Below, one piece after another: positions 26,067-35,005 of a stretch of DNA of 35,005 bases. The notes below the pieces were generated by a model. That model did not search any database and was not told where the DNA came from. It worked only from the letters and a program-made list of their open reading frames with translations. Source of the DNA: Paracoccaceae bacterium. GTDB lineage: Bacteria > Pseudomonadota > Alphaproteobacteria > Rhodobacterales > Rhodobacteraceae. Where the stretch lies: contig JACSRN010000134.1 in the NCBI GenBank assembly GCA_014879735.1, positions 1 to 35,005 on the forward strand. The letters run 5' to 3'. Both the position numbers and the translations under genes were made by a program. Position 1 is the first letter of the stretch. The number at the start of each line of letters is the position of its first letter.

Positions 26067-26915
26067 ATGGCCGAACAGACCCTACCCGTGATGACCGAGG
26101 CCATGCTGGCGGCCGGGGAGCCGTTGGCGGGGGGCGAGATCCTGCGCCTCAGGACCGGCGCCGTGGAATGGCTGGCCTTCAATCGTCCCGGCGCCCTGAA
26201 TGCGATGACCCATGCGATGGAAGCCGCGATGACGGCGGCCTTCCGCCGGTTGAATGCCGATCCCGACCTGCGCGCCCTGGTGCTGACCGGGCTTTCCGGT
26301 GCGAAACCCTCGTTCATGGCGGGGGGCGATATGGGCGATCTCGGCGCGGTGGCAACGCCCGAGGATGTGCTTGCCACCGAGCGCCAGGCCGAGGAGGTCA
26401 CGACCGCGCTTGAGGCCATCGGCGTTCCTACCGTTGCCGCCATGGCCGGCCCCTGCATCGGCATGGGGGCGCTGATTGCCGCAGCCTGCGACGTGCGGAT
26501 CGCCGCGCCCTCATTGCGCTTCGGCTTTCCCATCGCGCGCACTGTGGGCAATTGCCTCTCGGCGTTGAACTTTGCCCGGCTGACCGGGCTGATCGGCCCG
26601 GCGCGCACCAAGGAGATGGTCTTTTCGACTCGCCTGCTGTCCGCCGGTGCATTGATGGAGGCGGGCGCCCTGCGCGAAGTCACCGCCGATGACGCGGCCC
26701 TTCTGCCGCGCGCCCGGGCGATTGCCGAAGAGATGGCCGCATTGGCGCCACTGACGCTGAAGGGTACCAAGGAGATCCTGCGCCGGATGCGTGATGCCGC
26801 GATCCGCGGGGTCCAGGACGAGGATGTTCTGATGGCGTGCTATGGGTCGGAGGATTACCATACCGCCATTGCGGCATTTACCACCCGGCAACGTCCGGTC
26901 TTCAAGGGGCGCTAG
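26067..26915 (+). CDS. Crotonase-fold enoyl-CoA hydratase/isomerase-like protein
   Basis: 282 residues. The crotonase oxyanion-hole segments are present: 'SFMAGGDMGDLG' and 'AMAGPCIGMGALIAAACD'. A Glu at the second catalytic position is kept in 'KEMVFS', but the first catalytic Glu of true hydratases (in FGxPE) seems replaced (FGFPI). An isomerase, hydrolase or lyase role is therefore as likely as hydration. Start ATG at 26067 with a GAAAGAGA site. Part of the acyl-CoA operon. The alignment was by eye. Confidence 0.83.
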   Translation: MAEQTLPVMTEAMLAAGEPLAGGEILRLRTGAVEWLAFNRPGALNAMTHAMEAAMTAAFRRLNADPDLRALVLTGLSGAKPSFMAGGDMGDLGAVATPEDVLATERQAEEVTTALEAIGVPTVAAMAGPCIGMGALIAAACDVRIAAPSLRFGFPIARTVGNCLSALNFARLTGLIGPARTKEMVFSTRLLSAGALMEAGALREVTADDAALLPRARAIAEEMAALAPLTLKGTKEILRRMRDAAIRGVQDEDVLMACYGSEDYHTAIAAFTTRQRPVFKGR

Positions 26916-26934
26916 AGTCGCGCCGGAGGCGAAT

Positions 26935-27399
26935 ATGCAGGAACTGGTCCAGGGCATCGTCGCGGAAGGCCCGTCCCCGCGCCCGCAGCACTGGCGCGGG
27001 AACTATCGGATCTGCCGGGTTGCTCCGGGGTGGATCGACCTTTACGGCCATATGAACATGGCCTGTTACGCGATGGTCTTCGACCTGCTGGGCCATGAGA
27101 TCTTTGGTGATTGCGGGTTTGGCGCCGACTGGACGCGGCAGAGCCGGCTTGGCCTCTTCACCGTCCATGCCGGAATCGACTACCGCCGCGAGGTGAGAGA
27201 GGGCGATTCCCTGCGCGTGACGCTGGCGCTGCAGCGGCACGACGACAAACGGCTTTTTGCCCGGCTTGACATGCACCAGGTCGAACAGGGCTATCTGGCG
27301 GCAACCATGGCCCAGACATCGCTTTGCGCCAGCCTGCAGACCCGCCGCGCAACCACCTTCCCGCCACCGATGCACGAACGCCTCGCCGCGTTGATGTGA
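26935..27399 (+). CDS. Hotdog-fold acyl-CoA thioesterase-like protein
   Basis: 154 residues of the 4HBT type. 'IDLYGHMNMACYAMVFD' (Asp35, GHMN 38-41) is the family's active-site motif, and later strands include 'FTVHAGIDYRREVREGD' and 'LRVTLAL'. Likely releases a free acid from a CoA ester. The start at 26935 follows GGAGG. Last gene of the operon; a strong bidirectional-looking terminator follows. Confidence 0.87.
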   Translation: MQELVQGIVAEGPSPRPQHWRGNYRICRVAPGWIDLYGHMNMACYAMVFDLLGHEIFGDCGFGADWTRQSRLGLFTVHAGIDYRREVREGDSLRVTLALQRHDDKRLFARLDMHQVEQGYLAATMAQTSLCASLQTRRATTFPPPMHERLAALM

Positions 27400-27421
27400 T
27401 TGCGGCGGCTGCAAAATACCT

Positions 27422-27449
27422 GCGCCCGGGACCATCTTGTCCCGGGCGC
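27422..27449. terminator. Terminator between convergent operons
   Basis: GCGCCCGGGAC (27422-27432) pairs perfectly with GTCCCGGGCGC (27439-27449), 6-nt loop. T-rich runs lie on either side, so it can end the acyl-CoA operon and also the MatB operon. Confidence 0.7.
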
Positions 27450-27485
27450 GCGTCTTTCCCTTTGCCTTTTCCCCGGGGGCCGGCC

Positions 27486-29000
27486 TCAGGCCGAATAGAG
27501 CCCGCGATACGCCTCGCGCAGTTGCGCCTTCTGCACCTTGCCCATGGTGTTGCGCGGCAGTTCGGCCAGGAAGATCACGCGCTTCGGCAGCTTGAACCCG
27601 GCCAGCCGGTCGCGCAGAGCCGTCTGGATTGCGCGCTCATCCGGCGCGGTGCCGGCGCGCGCCACGACGATGGCCGTGACAGCTTCGCCGAAATCGGCAT
27701 GGGGAAGACCGATCACCGCGCTTTCAAGCACGCCCTCCAGCGCGTCTATCTCGGTCTCGACCTCCTTTGGATAGACATTGTAGCCGCCGGTGATCACCAG
27801 ATCCTTGCCGCGCCCCACGATCTGCACATAGCCATCCTGCGAGAGAAAGCCGAGATCGCCGGTGATGAACCAGCCATCGGCGCGGAACTCGGCCGCGGTC
27901 CTCTCCGGCAGTTGCCAATAGCCCTTGAATACGTTGGGGCCCTTCACCTCGATCATGCCGACCTCGCCTGCCGGCAGCACTTCTCCGGTTTCGGCCCGCG
28001 TGATCCGTACCAGCACGCCGGGCAGCGCCGGGCCAACACTGCCGGGGCGTCGCTCGCCGTCGTAGGGGTTCGAGGTGTTCATGCCGGTTTCGGTCATGCC
28101 GTAGCGTTCCAGAATGGCAGTGCCGGTGCGGGCGGACCATTCGCGATGGGTTGCAGCCAGCAGCGGCGCCGAACCGCAGGTGAAAAGCCGCATCCCGGCA
28201 ACCCGGTCATGGTCAAGCCGGGGATCGGACATCAACCGGGCGTAGAAGGTCGGAATGCCCATCATCACCGTAGCGCGCGGCAGCAGATCCAGCATCTGCG
28301 CAGGGTCGAACTTCGGCAGGAACAACATCCGTGCCCCGGCAAGCAGCATCACGTTGCAGCCGACGAAAAGCCCGTGAGCATGAAAGATCGGCAGCGCGTG
28401 CAGCATCACGTCATTGCCTGTCACCCGCCACAGATCGCGCAGGGCCTCTGCGTTCGAGCGCAGATTGCCATGGGTCAGCATCGCGCCCTTGGGCTTTCCG
28501 GTGGTGCCGGATGTGTAGAGGATGGCTGCGACATCATCCTCGCGCCGTGGCAGGATGGCGGGTTGCGGCGCGGCTGCGGTCTCGGCCAGGCTGCCCTTGC
28601 CATCGGCATCGAGCGTCAGGACCGCGGCGCCGATCCCGTCTGCCATGGGCTGGAGGACGGGACGTTCCGCCGGATCGCAGACCACCAGCCGCGCGGCGGT
28701 GTCGCGCAGGAAATATTCCACTTCCTGCGGGCGATAGGCGGTGTTGAGTGGCACGAAAACTGCGCCGCGCTGTAGGGTTGCAAGGTAAAGCGCCAGTCCG
28801 GCCACGGATTTTTCCACCTTGGCCACGACCCGGTCGCCCGGGGCAAGGCCCAGCCGGTCCAGCACGCCGGCGAAGCGGGCCGCCAGCGCGCCCAGATCGC
28901 CATAGCTGACGGGGCGCTGTTCTGCCCCTTTGACGAAGGGGATCAGCGCCGGGCGGCCCGCACGGCCGGCCAGATCGAAAGCTTCGACAAGATTGCCCAC
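27486..29000 (-). CDS. matB: Malonyl-CoA synthetase (MatB family)
   Basis: 504-residue ANL-superfamily ligase that makes malonyl-CoA from malonate, CoA and ATP. P-loop YTSGTTGKPKG begins at about residue 162. 'HALPIFHAHGLFVG' and 'FLPKFDPAQMLDLLPRATV' match the MatB substrate-region signature I know. 'ERYGMTETGMNTSNPYDG' contains the A5 motif. 'NTMGKVQK' carries the acetylatable-type Lys. The start is GTG at 29000 with GAGGAG upstream. It lies 27 bp from the family III CoA-transferase, forming a two-gene unit. Close methylmalonate-type relatives cannot be excluded. Confidence 0.88.
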   Translation of the reverse strand: MGNLVEAFDLAGRAGRPALIPFVKGAEQRPVSYGDLGALAARFAGVLDRLGLAPGDRVVAKVEKSVAGLALYLATLQRGAVFVPLNTAYRPQEVEYFLRDTAARLVVCDPAERPVLQPMADGIGAAVLTLDADGKGSLAETAAAPQPAILPRREDDVAAILYTSGTTGKPKGAMLTHGNLRSNAEALRDLWRVTGNDVMLHALPIFHAHGLFVGCNVMLLAGARMLFLPKFDPAQMLDLLPRATVMMGIPTFYARLMSDPRLDHDRVAGMRLFTCGSAPLLAATHREWSARTGTAILERYGMTETGMNTSNPYDGERRPGSVGPALPGVLVRITRAETGEVLPAGEVGMIEVKGPNVFKGYWQLPERTAAEFRADGWFITGDLGFLSQDGYVQIVGRGKDLVITGGYNVYPKEVETEIDALEGVLESAVIGLPHADFGEAVTAIVVARAGTAPDERAIQTALRDRLAGFKLPKRVIFLAELPRNTMGKVQKAQLREAYRGLYSA

Positions 29001-29027
29001 GTTCCGCTCCTCTGCCTGCCGATGGTC

Positions 29028-30218
29028 TCAGACCGCGCCGGCGGCACGCAGCCGGGCGATATCCTCGGCGTTCAGTCCCAGACCGGCAAGGATCTCATCA
29101 GTATGCTCGCCCAGATGCGGAGCGGGCGCCTCGGTGAAGCTGGCTTCGCCCGGCCGCATGATCGGCACCCGCACGAAACGGCGGCCCGAACCTTCGGGAA
29201 CTTCGGCGATCACGCCGCGGTGGCGGACCTGTTCGTCCTCGATGGCCTCCGGCACCGAATTGATCGCGCTCGATGGCACATCGGCGCCGTCCAGGATCGC
29301 AAGCCAGGCATCGCGATCGCGCGAGCCGAAGGCCTCGGCAAGGATCGGCTCAAGCTGCGCGTGATGGGCTGCGCGCAGCGAGCCGGTGGCGAAATCCGGC
29401 TCGTCGAGCAGGCGTTCAAGGCCGAGCGCCCGGCAAAGGCGCTCCCATTGCGCCTGGGTATCGACGCAGATCGCAAGCGGCCGGTCAGCGGTGGGGAAGG
29501 CCTGAAAGGGCGCAATCAGCGGATGGCGGCTGCCCAGCCGTCCCGGCACCTCGCCAGCAATCGCGGTGCGGGCGACGGCATTTTCCATCAGCGCCAGCTG
29601 GCAGTCCAGCATGGCAACGTCGATCCGTCCGCCAAGGCCGGTCCGGCCGCGCCGCACCAGATCGGAGAGAATGCCGATCACCGCGAAAAGCGAGGCACCG
29701 ATATCGCCGATCGAGGCGCCGACCCGCGCGGGACCGCGGTCAGGCTCGCCGGTGATGCTCATCATCCCCGAAAGGGCCTGGGCGATCACGTCGAATGCTG
29801 CCCGGCCGCTATAGGGTCCGTCCTGGCCGAAACCGGAGATCGAGGCATAGACCAGCGCGGGATTGATCTGGCGCATGGCTTCGGCGCCAAGGCCAAGCCG
29901 GTCCATGACGCCGGCACGGTTGTTCTCGACCAGAACGTCGGCCCGGGCGGCCAGGCGGCGGAACAGGTCCTTGCCCTCTTCGCTTTTCAGGTTGACCGTG
30001 ATGCTGCGCTTGTTGCGGTTCACCGAGAGGAAGTAGATGCTGTCCTCGCCATGGAACGGCGCAACGATGCGGGTGAAATCCCCGGCACCCGGGCGTTCGA
30101 TCTTGATCACATCGGCGCCGAGCGCACCGAGAATCCAGGTACAATAGGGGCCCGAAAGCATATGGGTGACATCCAGCACCGTGATCCCCGCGAGCGGCGC
30201 GTCCGGTTGGTCGGTCAT
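29028..30218 (-). CDS. Family III CoA-transferase (CaiB/BaiF/Frc type)
   Basis: 396 residues. The N-terminal Rossmann-like half shows 'MLSGPYCTWILGALGADVIKIERPG', and 'FLSVNRNKRSITVNLKSEEG' marks the CoA-binding segment. The catalytic Asp is likely in 'SGRAAFDVIAQALSG'. It moves CoA between two carboxylates. The start at 30218 has an AGGAT site and gives a family-length product; the frame is open 36 more codons upstream. With MatB it would activate one acid by ligation and others by CoA transfer, feeding the acyl-CoA operon next to it. The donor and acceptor acids are unknown. Confidence 0.9.
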   Translation of the reverse strand: MTDQPDAPLAGITVLDVTHMLSGPYCTWILGALGADVIKIERPGAGDFTRIVAPFHGEDSIYFLSVNRNKRSITVNLKSEEGKDLFRRLAARADVLVENNRAGVMDRLGLGAEAMRQINPALVYASISGFGQDGPYSGRAAFDVIAQALSGMMSITGEPDRGPARVGASIGDIGASLFAVIGILSDLVRRGRTGLGGRIDVAMLDCQLALMENAVARTAIAGEVPGRLGSRHPLIAPFQAFPTADRPLAICVDTQAQWERLCRALGLERLLDEPDFATGSLRAAHHAQLEPILAEAFGSRDRDAWLAILDGADVPSSAINSVPEAIEDEQVRHRGVIAEVPEGSGRRFVRVPIMRPGEASFTEAPAPHLGEHTDEILAGLGLNAEDIARLRAAGAV

Positions 30219-30899
30219 GGTCTTATCCTGCAATCTGGCCTCGGCGATATCGGCGGCCCCTGGCCGGCCCCATTCCGCGCGCCCGCTTCGGGGCACGACG
30301 GGATGGATTTGGCAACCAACGGGCACGAAAGGGTTTTCTTACGGATTCCCGGTGAATGAACCACCGTATCCCTGTGGCCATTGCTCCATAAAAACGCCCT
30401 GGGAACAATCAGCTATTCGCTGCCACATCGGTGCGGCAGATGCACCATTTCCGCGGGGCGTGATGGCAGGCGCGGCCGCGCGCAGGAACGCAGGCCGATG
30501 CCCCGGCGGCGCCGTCCCCCGGGGGCCGCAGAACGCTGCAAGCCCGCGTTGCAAGACCCGGTCCGGGGGAGGGCCGAGCGCGGAGACCGGAGGCTGCCCG
30601 AGACCCCGCCGCGCGTGCGGCGCGATAGCGCGCGGGCAGGCCGTGGTGCATCCCGCGGGGCATGTCTGTCGCAGGGATAATGGGGCAGTCTCTCCTGCCC
30701 GGGGGGAGACCAGCCGCGAAGGCAGGTCATTCGTGGCCCGACCGACCCCAAGCACAGCCGGCCATTGCAGCGCCGCATCGGCGAGGGACCGGGCGGGGAA
30801 GGACGGGGTGGGGAAGAACCGCCCGGCGAGGAACTGGGCTGGCCGGGACGGGGAGGTCGCGCGCTTGACTGCCGGCCGCCGGTCCGGGCCGGCGAGGGT
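30219..30899. other. Gene-free, GC-rich gap
   Basis: About 680 bp between the start of the CoA-transferase and the stop of the ABC ATPase. The left part (30219-30440) should hold the CoA-transferase/MatB promoter. The right part is extremely G-rich, with open frames on several strands that look compositional rather than real. A quadruplex-type G pattern is at 30791-30813. I saw no RNA gene or mobile element. Confidence 0.5.
30791..30813 (+). other. G-quadruplex-type motif
   Basis: Four runs of three or four G, GGG-C-GGGG-AAGGAC-GGGG-T-GGGG, meet the usual G3+N1-7 pattern on the plus strand. It lies 87 bp beyond the stop of the ABC ATPase (which is on the minus strand), in its 3' flank. Confidence 0.5.
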
Positions 30900-31969
<1,070 letters not shown>

Positions 31970-31973
<4 letters not shown>

Positions 31974-33712
31974 GTGGCGGGGTCCGTATTCGATGTTTTG
32001 CGGGTACGGCGACTGCCCTGACCGACCAGAAGCCGGGCCAGAAGGACGATCACCAGGGTTCCGGCCAGCAGCACGATGCTGGTCGCTGCCACCGCCTCGT
32101 AATTGCCGCCGTCCTTGTAGTTGTAGATCAGCGTGGTCATCACATTGGTCTTGGGCGAGACGAGGAAGATCGCCACCGAAAGCTCGCGCATGATCGGAAT
32201 GAAGACGAGCAGCCAGCCCGACACGAGGCCGGTGCGCATCAGCGGCGCCGTGATCGACAGGAACGTGCGGATCTCGCCAGCGCCGACGCTTCGGGCGGCG
32301 CGTTCCAGATCCGGGCTGATCCCCTTGATGGTGGTGGTTCCCTGAGAATAGGCGATCGGCAGGAAGGTGGCGACGAAGGCGGCAATCACCAGTATGGCCG
32401 AACCGTAAAAGCCGAACGGCGGCCTGGTATAGGCCGAGAAAAAGCCGACCGAGAGTACGATCCCCGGAATGATGATCGGCGTGGTCGCCAGCGCGCCCAG
32501 GATTGCGGCACCGCTGAACAGCCGGCGTTCGGAAATATAGGCCACGATGACGCCCAGCAGCATGCAGATCGAAGCCGCGACCCCGCCATAGACCAGCGAA
32601 TTGACGATGGCTCTTTGGGTCTCGCCATTTTCCAGCAGCGCCCAGCGATACCAGTCGAGGGTGAAGTTCCCCGGGACCGGCCCCAGGCCCCAGGCCTTGG
32701 AAAGAGAGACCAGCAAAAGCGCCGCAAAGGGCAGGATGACGGCCGTGACCGGCACGATCATGGCGAAGGCAAAGCCAAGCCAGCGGACCGATGTCCCCAG
32801 CTCGATCCGGCGCGTGCGGCGCGTCTTGCCGCCGATCGTGGTGAACTGGCGCCGGCCGAGAATGCGGCGACGGATCCAGAACAGCCCGGCCGTCACGAGC
32901 AGCAACGGCATGCAATAGGCTGCCGCAAGAAAGATCTCGGGCGGGAAGAGTTGATAGAACTCTGCAAGCTGGGTCGTCACCACCCGGGTCCCCGAAGGGG
33001 TCAGCAGGAAGGCCGGCACGCCGAAAAGCGTCATCCCCTGAATGAAGGACAGAATGAAGCCCACAAGGAAGGCCGGGCTTGCCAGCGGCACGGTGATCGA
33101 CAGCATCGTGCGCCACTTTCCGGCGCCAAGCGTGGTTGCGGCATCTTCAAGCTCGACCGCCATCTCGTCGAAGGCGCTGGCCACCAGGGCGAAGGTATAG
33201 GGCACGGTATAGATCGAACAGACGAAGATCGTTCCCGCCATCGTATAGATGTCGAGCAGCGGCCCCTCGGCCCCGGTCAGGTTGCGCCAGCCGACATTCA
33301 GCCAGCCGGCGCGTGGTGCCGCCAGAAGAATCCAGCCCAGTGCCCCGATGAAGGAGGGGGTGACGAAGGCGGTCATCGTCATGGCCCGGACGAGACCGCG
33401 CCCCGGCATATCGGTGCGTGCAACCAGCCAGGCCAGCGGCACCCCGATCAGCGTCGAGAACAGGGCCACTGAAAAGGCGAGGATCAGCGAATTGAGGATC
33501 GGCAACCACAGCGAAGGGCGCGTGAACATCCGCTGGTAATTGCCGAGCGACAGTTCCTTGGTGCTGTCATCGTGGAAACTGTTCCACAGGATCCAGCCCA
33601 GCGGATGGGCAACCAGCAGCAGCAGCGCCAGCGTCACCGCGGCCAGCACCAGCCAGCGCGGCAGATTGTGGCCGAGGGTGCCGAACAATGCCGGACGGGG
33701 AAGCGAACTCAT
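31970..33712 (-). CDS. ABC transporter permease, fused two-domain (FbpB type)
   Basis: 580 residues made of two permease domains in one chain, as in FbpB/ThiP-type transporters. EAA loops are seen at about 189-198 (EDAATTLGAG) and in the second half (ERAARSVGAG), each followed by an ITxPL-type segment. About twelve hydrophobic spans are expected. It lies 125 bp downstream of the binding-protein gene, with a perfect hairpin in the gap, and is coupled to the ATPase by ATGA overlap. Confidence 0.9.
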
Positions 33713-33752
33713 CTCGGGGTCTCACGGATCGGTCGGGAGGGGGCGCGGCAGA

Positions 33753-33778
33753 AAGGCCGGGCGCGATGGCCCGGCCTT
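33753..33778 (-). terminator. Attenuator-like hairpin between binding-protein and permease genes
   Basis: AAGGCCGGGC (33753-33762) with GCCCGGCCTT (33769-33778), perfect 10-bp stem, 6-nt loop, in the gap of the operon, with only a short T run beyond. Such hairpins often keep binding-protein mRNA more abundant than permease mRNA. Confidence 0.55.
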
Positions 33779-33837
33779 GCCGGATCGCGCGGTCCCCGGT
33801 TCCGGCCTTGCCGAAACGGGGTTGCGCGCAACTGCAA

Positions 33838-34866
33838 TCAGGCGACGATGGCTTTCCACTTTTCGATCGCCTCTGCCATCGCCTCGGCCAGGCCGTCTGC
33901 CGGGTTGCGATACCAGGCGATCTGGTCAAGGGTCATCCCGCCCGCCCAGGGTACATCGGTGCGCAGGCTCGGCCAGTTGTTGGCAACCAGAACCTGCGAT
34001 GCCTCTGGCGAATAGAGGAATTCGTTGAAAAGCTGACCGGCATTCGGATGCGGTGCCTTCCCGGGGATGCCGGTTATGCCAAGGTTCAGGATGGCGTCAT
34101 CCGAGGGCATGGTCACGTCGATCGGATTGCCGGCCGCCTTCTGTGTCAGCGTATAGCTGTAGGGTGCCGCGGCACCGAGGGTCCGTTCGCCCGCGAGGAT
34201 ATCCGTCACCGCATCGACGCTGGACTGGCCGATCTTCGGCTTTTGCGCGGCGAAATCGCGCAGGAAGTCATCGCCGAACTTCGCCAGCATGGCGACGGTC
34301 CAATGCGCGACATCGCCGGAATGGGCCGGGCTGCCGCAGGAAATCTCGCCGGCATAGTCGCCGCCCACCATCTCGGCCCAGGATTTCGGCCCCTCGACCG
34401 CCGAGGAACGGTTGATGCAGCTCAGGCTGATGGCGCCGACATAGAACAATCCGTCCGGGTCCAGCGTGCGGAAGGCTTCGGGGATCATTCCGACTTCGGC
34501 CGGCTTGTAGGGGCGCAGGGCGTCGAGCGACTTCAACTCGTTGTAATGCAGCACATTGGTGGTGCCGAGCGAGTCGCATTGCACCGCGTCATTGTCCATT
34601 TCCAGCCGCAGGCGGGTATAGACGGTCTGGGACGCCTGGCGCAGCAGGTTGACATTGATGCCGGGATACCTGGCCTTGAAGGCAACGATCAGCTCGTCGA
34701 TCGTCTTTTGCTCATAGGAACCCCAGTAGAGGTTGAGTTCGCCCTCGCCTTTCGCCGCCTCGTAAAGCGCCGAATCCTGCGCCCGAACCGGCCGGATTCC
34801 CAATGCGGCGGTCAGGCCCACGGCGGCACCGGCCGACAAAAGAGAGCGACGCGAAATGCTCTGCAT
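33838..34866 (-). CDS. ABC transporter substrate-binding protein, Tat-exported
   Basis: 342 residues. The N-terminus carries a twin-arginine signal (SRRSLLSAG, Arg6-Arg7), with cleavage expected near residue 29 (PVRA before QD). The body is of the Fbp/iron or polyamine/thiamine binding-protein type ('LNLYWGSYEQKTIDELI', 'TRLRLEMDND'). The tandem Tyr-Tyr pair used by ferric-binding FbpA is not seen; the corresponding area reads PYSYTL. Fe3+ is therefore doubtful and another ligand is possible. Start at 34866 with an AGGAG site. First gene of the three-gene importer operon. Confidence 0.88.
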   Translation of the reverse strand: MQSISRRSLLSAGAAVGLTAALGIRPVRAQDSALYEAAKGEGELNLYWGSYEQKTIDELIVAFKARYPGINVNLLRQASQTVYTRLRLEMDNDAVQCDSLGTTNVLHYNELKSLDALRPYKPAEVGMIPEAFRTLDPDGLFYVGAISLSCINRSSAVEGPKSWAEMVGGDYAGEISCGSPAHSGDVAHWTVAMLAKFGDDFLRDFAAQKPKIGQSSVDAVTDILAGERTLGAAAPYSYTLTQKAAGNPIDVTMPSDDAILNLGITGIPGKAPHPNAGQLFNEFLYSPEASQVLVANNWPSLRTDVPWAGGMTLDQIAWYRNPADGLAEAMAEAIEKWKAIVA

Positions 34867-34920
34867 TGTAACTTCTCCTGTTGGGGTATGTGTCGTTTCG
34901 TCGCTCCGGAGCCTAGGCTG

Positions 34921-34955
34921 CGACCGGTCGTAAACAAGCAGTTTCCGACCGGTCG
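34921..34955. promoter_or_regulatory. Two copies of a 10-bp palindrome (operator candidate)
   Basis: CGACCGGTCG occurs at 34921-34930 and again at 34946-34955, both perfect palindromes, 25 bp centre to centre, about 55-90 bp upstream of the binding-protein start. Two identical palindromes so close in front of an operon suggest binding of a dimeric repressor (TetR-like sites often have this form). The regulator would be outside the window. Confidence 0.6.
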
Positions 34956-35005
34956 AATGGTGCGCTGGATGCACATGTGGCGCCCCGCGCGGGGGGTGCC
35001 GGGTG

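Overview
The window looks like a chromosome or large-replicon segment from a high-GC alphaproteobacterium, most likely a Rhodobacterales/Paracoccus-type organism. The basis is strong G/C preference at third codon positions, many ATGA and TGATG gene junctions, a high density of ABC importers with catabolic enzymes, and small accessory families (DUF3489, DUF982, DUF6429) that I associate with alphaproteobacteria. This is inference; there is no rRNA or marker gene in the window.

Layout. (1) 1-7400: the tail of an upstream gene and a strong terminator, then a four-gene polar amino-acid ABC importer (+ strand). It converges on a three-gene minus-strand operon: a nitronate monooxygenase-like flavoenzyme, an HcnB/opine-oxidase-A-like FAD/[2Fe-2S] protein and an HcnC/opine-oxidase-B-like FAD oxidase. 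Together they suggest uptake and oxidation of an amino-acid-derived secondary amine (opine- or imino-acid-like). (2) 7430-12800: an accessory patch that begins at a tRNA-Ser(GCU) gene with its own promoter and terminator. It holds small conserved-hypothetical genes: a DUF6429/DUF7220-like fusion, a frameshifted DUF3489 gene, a 43-residue basic protein, a one-helix membrane protein, a cold-shock protein and a DUF982 protein. No integrase is seen. (3) 12935-22064: a tightly coupled eight-gene minus-strand operon (enolase-superfamily dehydratase, amidohydrolase-type lactonase, SDR dehydrogenase, sugar-type ABC importer, IolD, HpcH/HpaI aldolase) with a divergent FadR-type GntR regulator. It looks like a complete import-to-aldolase route for a cyclitol or sugar acid and is the best candidate for an undescribed pathway. 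(4) 22217-30218: a LysR regulator divergent from a six-gene acyl-CoA operon (thiolase-like, DUF35, MaoC hydratase, SDR, crotonase, hotdog thioesterase). This converges on a malonyl-CoA synthetase (MatB) and a family III CoA-transferase. (5) 30900-34866: a three-gene Fbp/Pot-type ABC importer with a Tat-exported binding protein, preceded by two perfect copies of a 10-bp palindrome.

How they work together: the window is mostly self-contained uptake-plus-catabolism modules, each with its own likely operator. The substrates are not proven by sequence alone. All calls are from reading motifs and gene order by eye; no database search was run.
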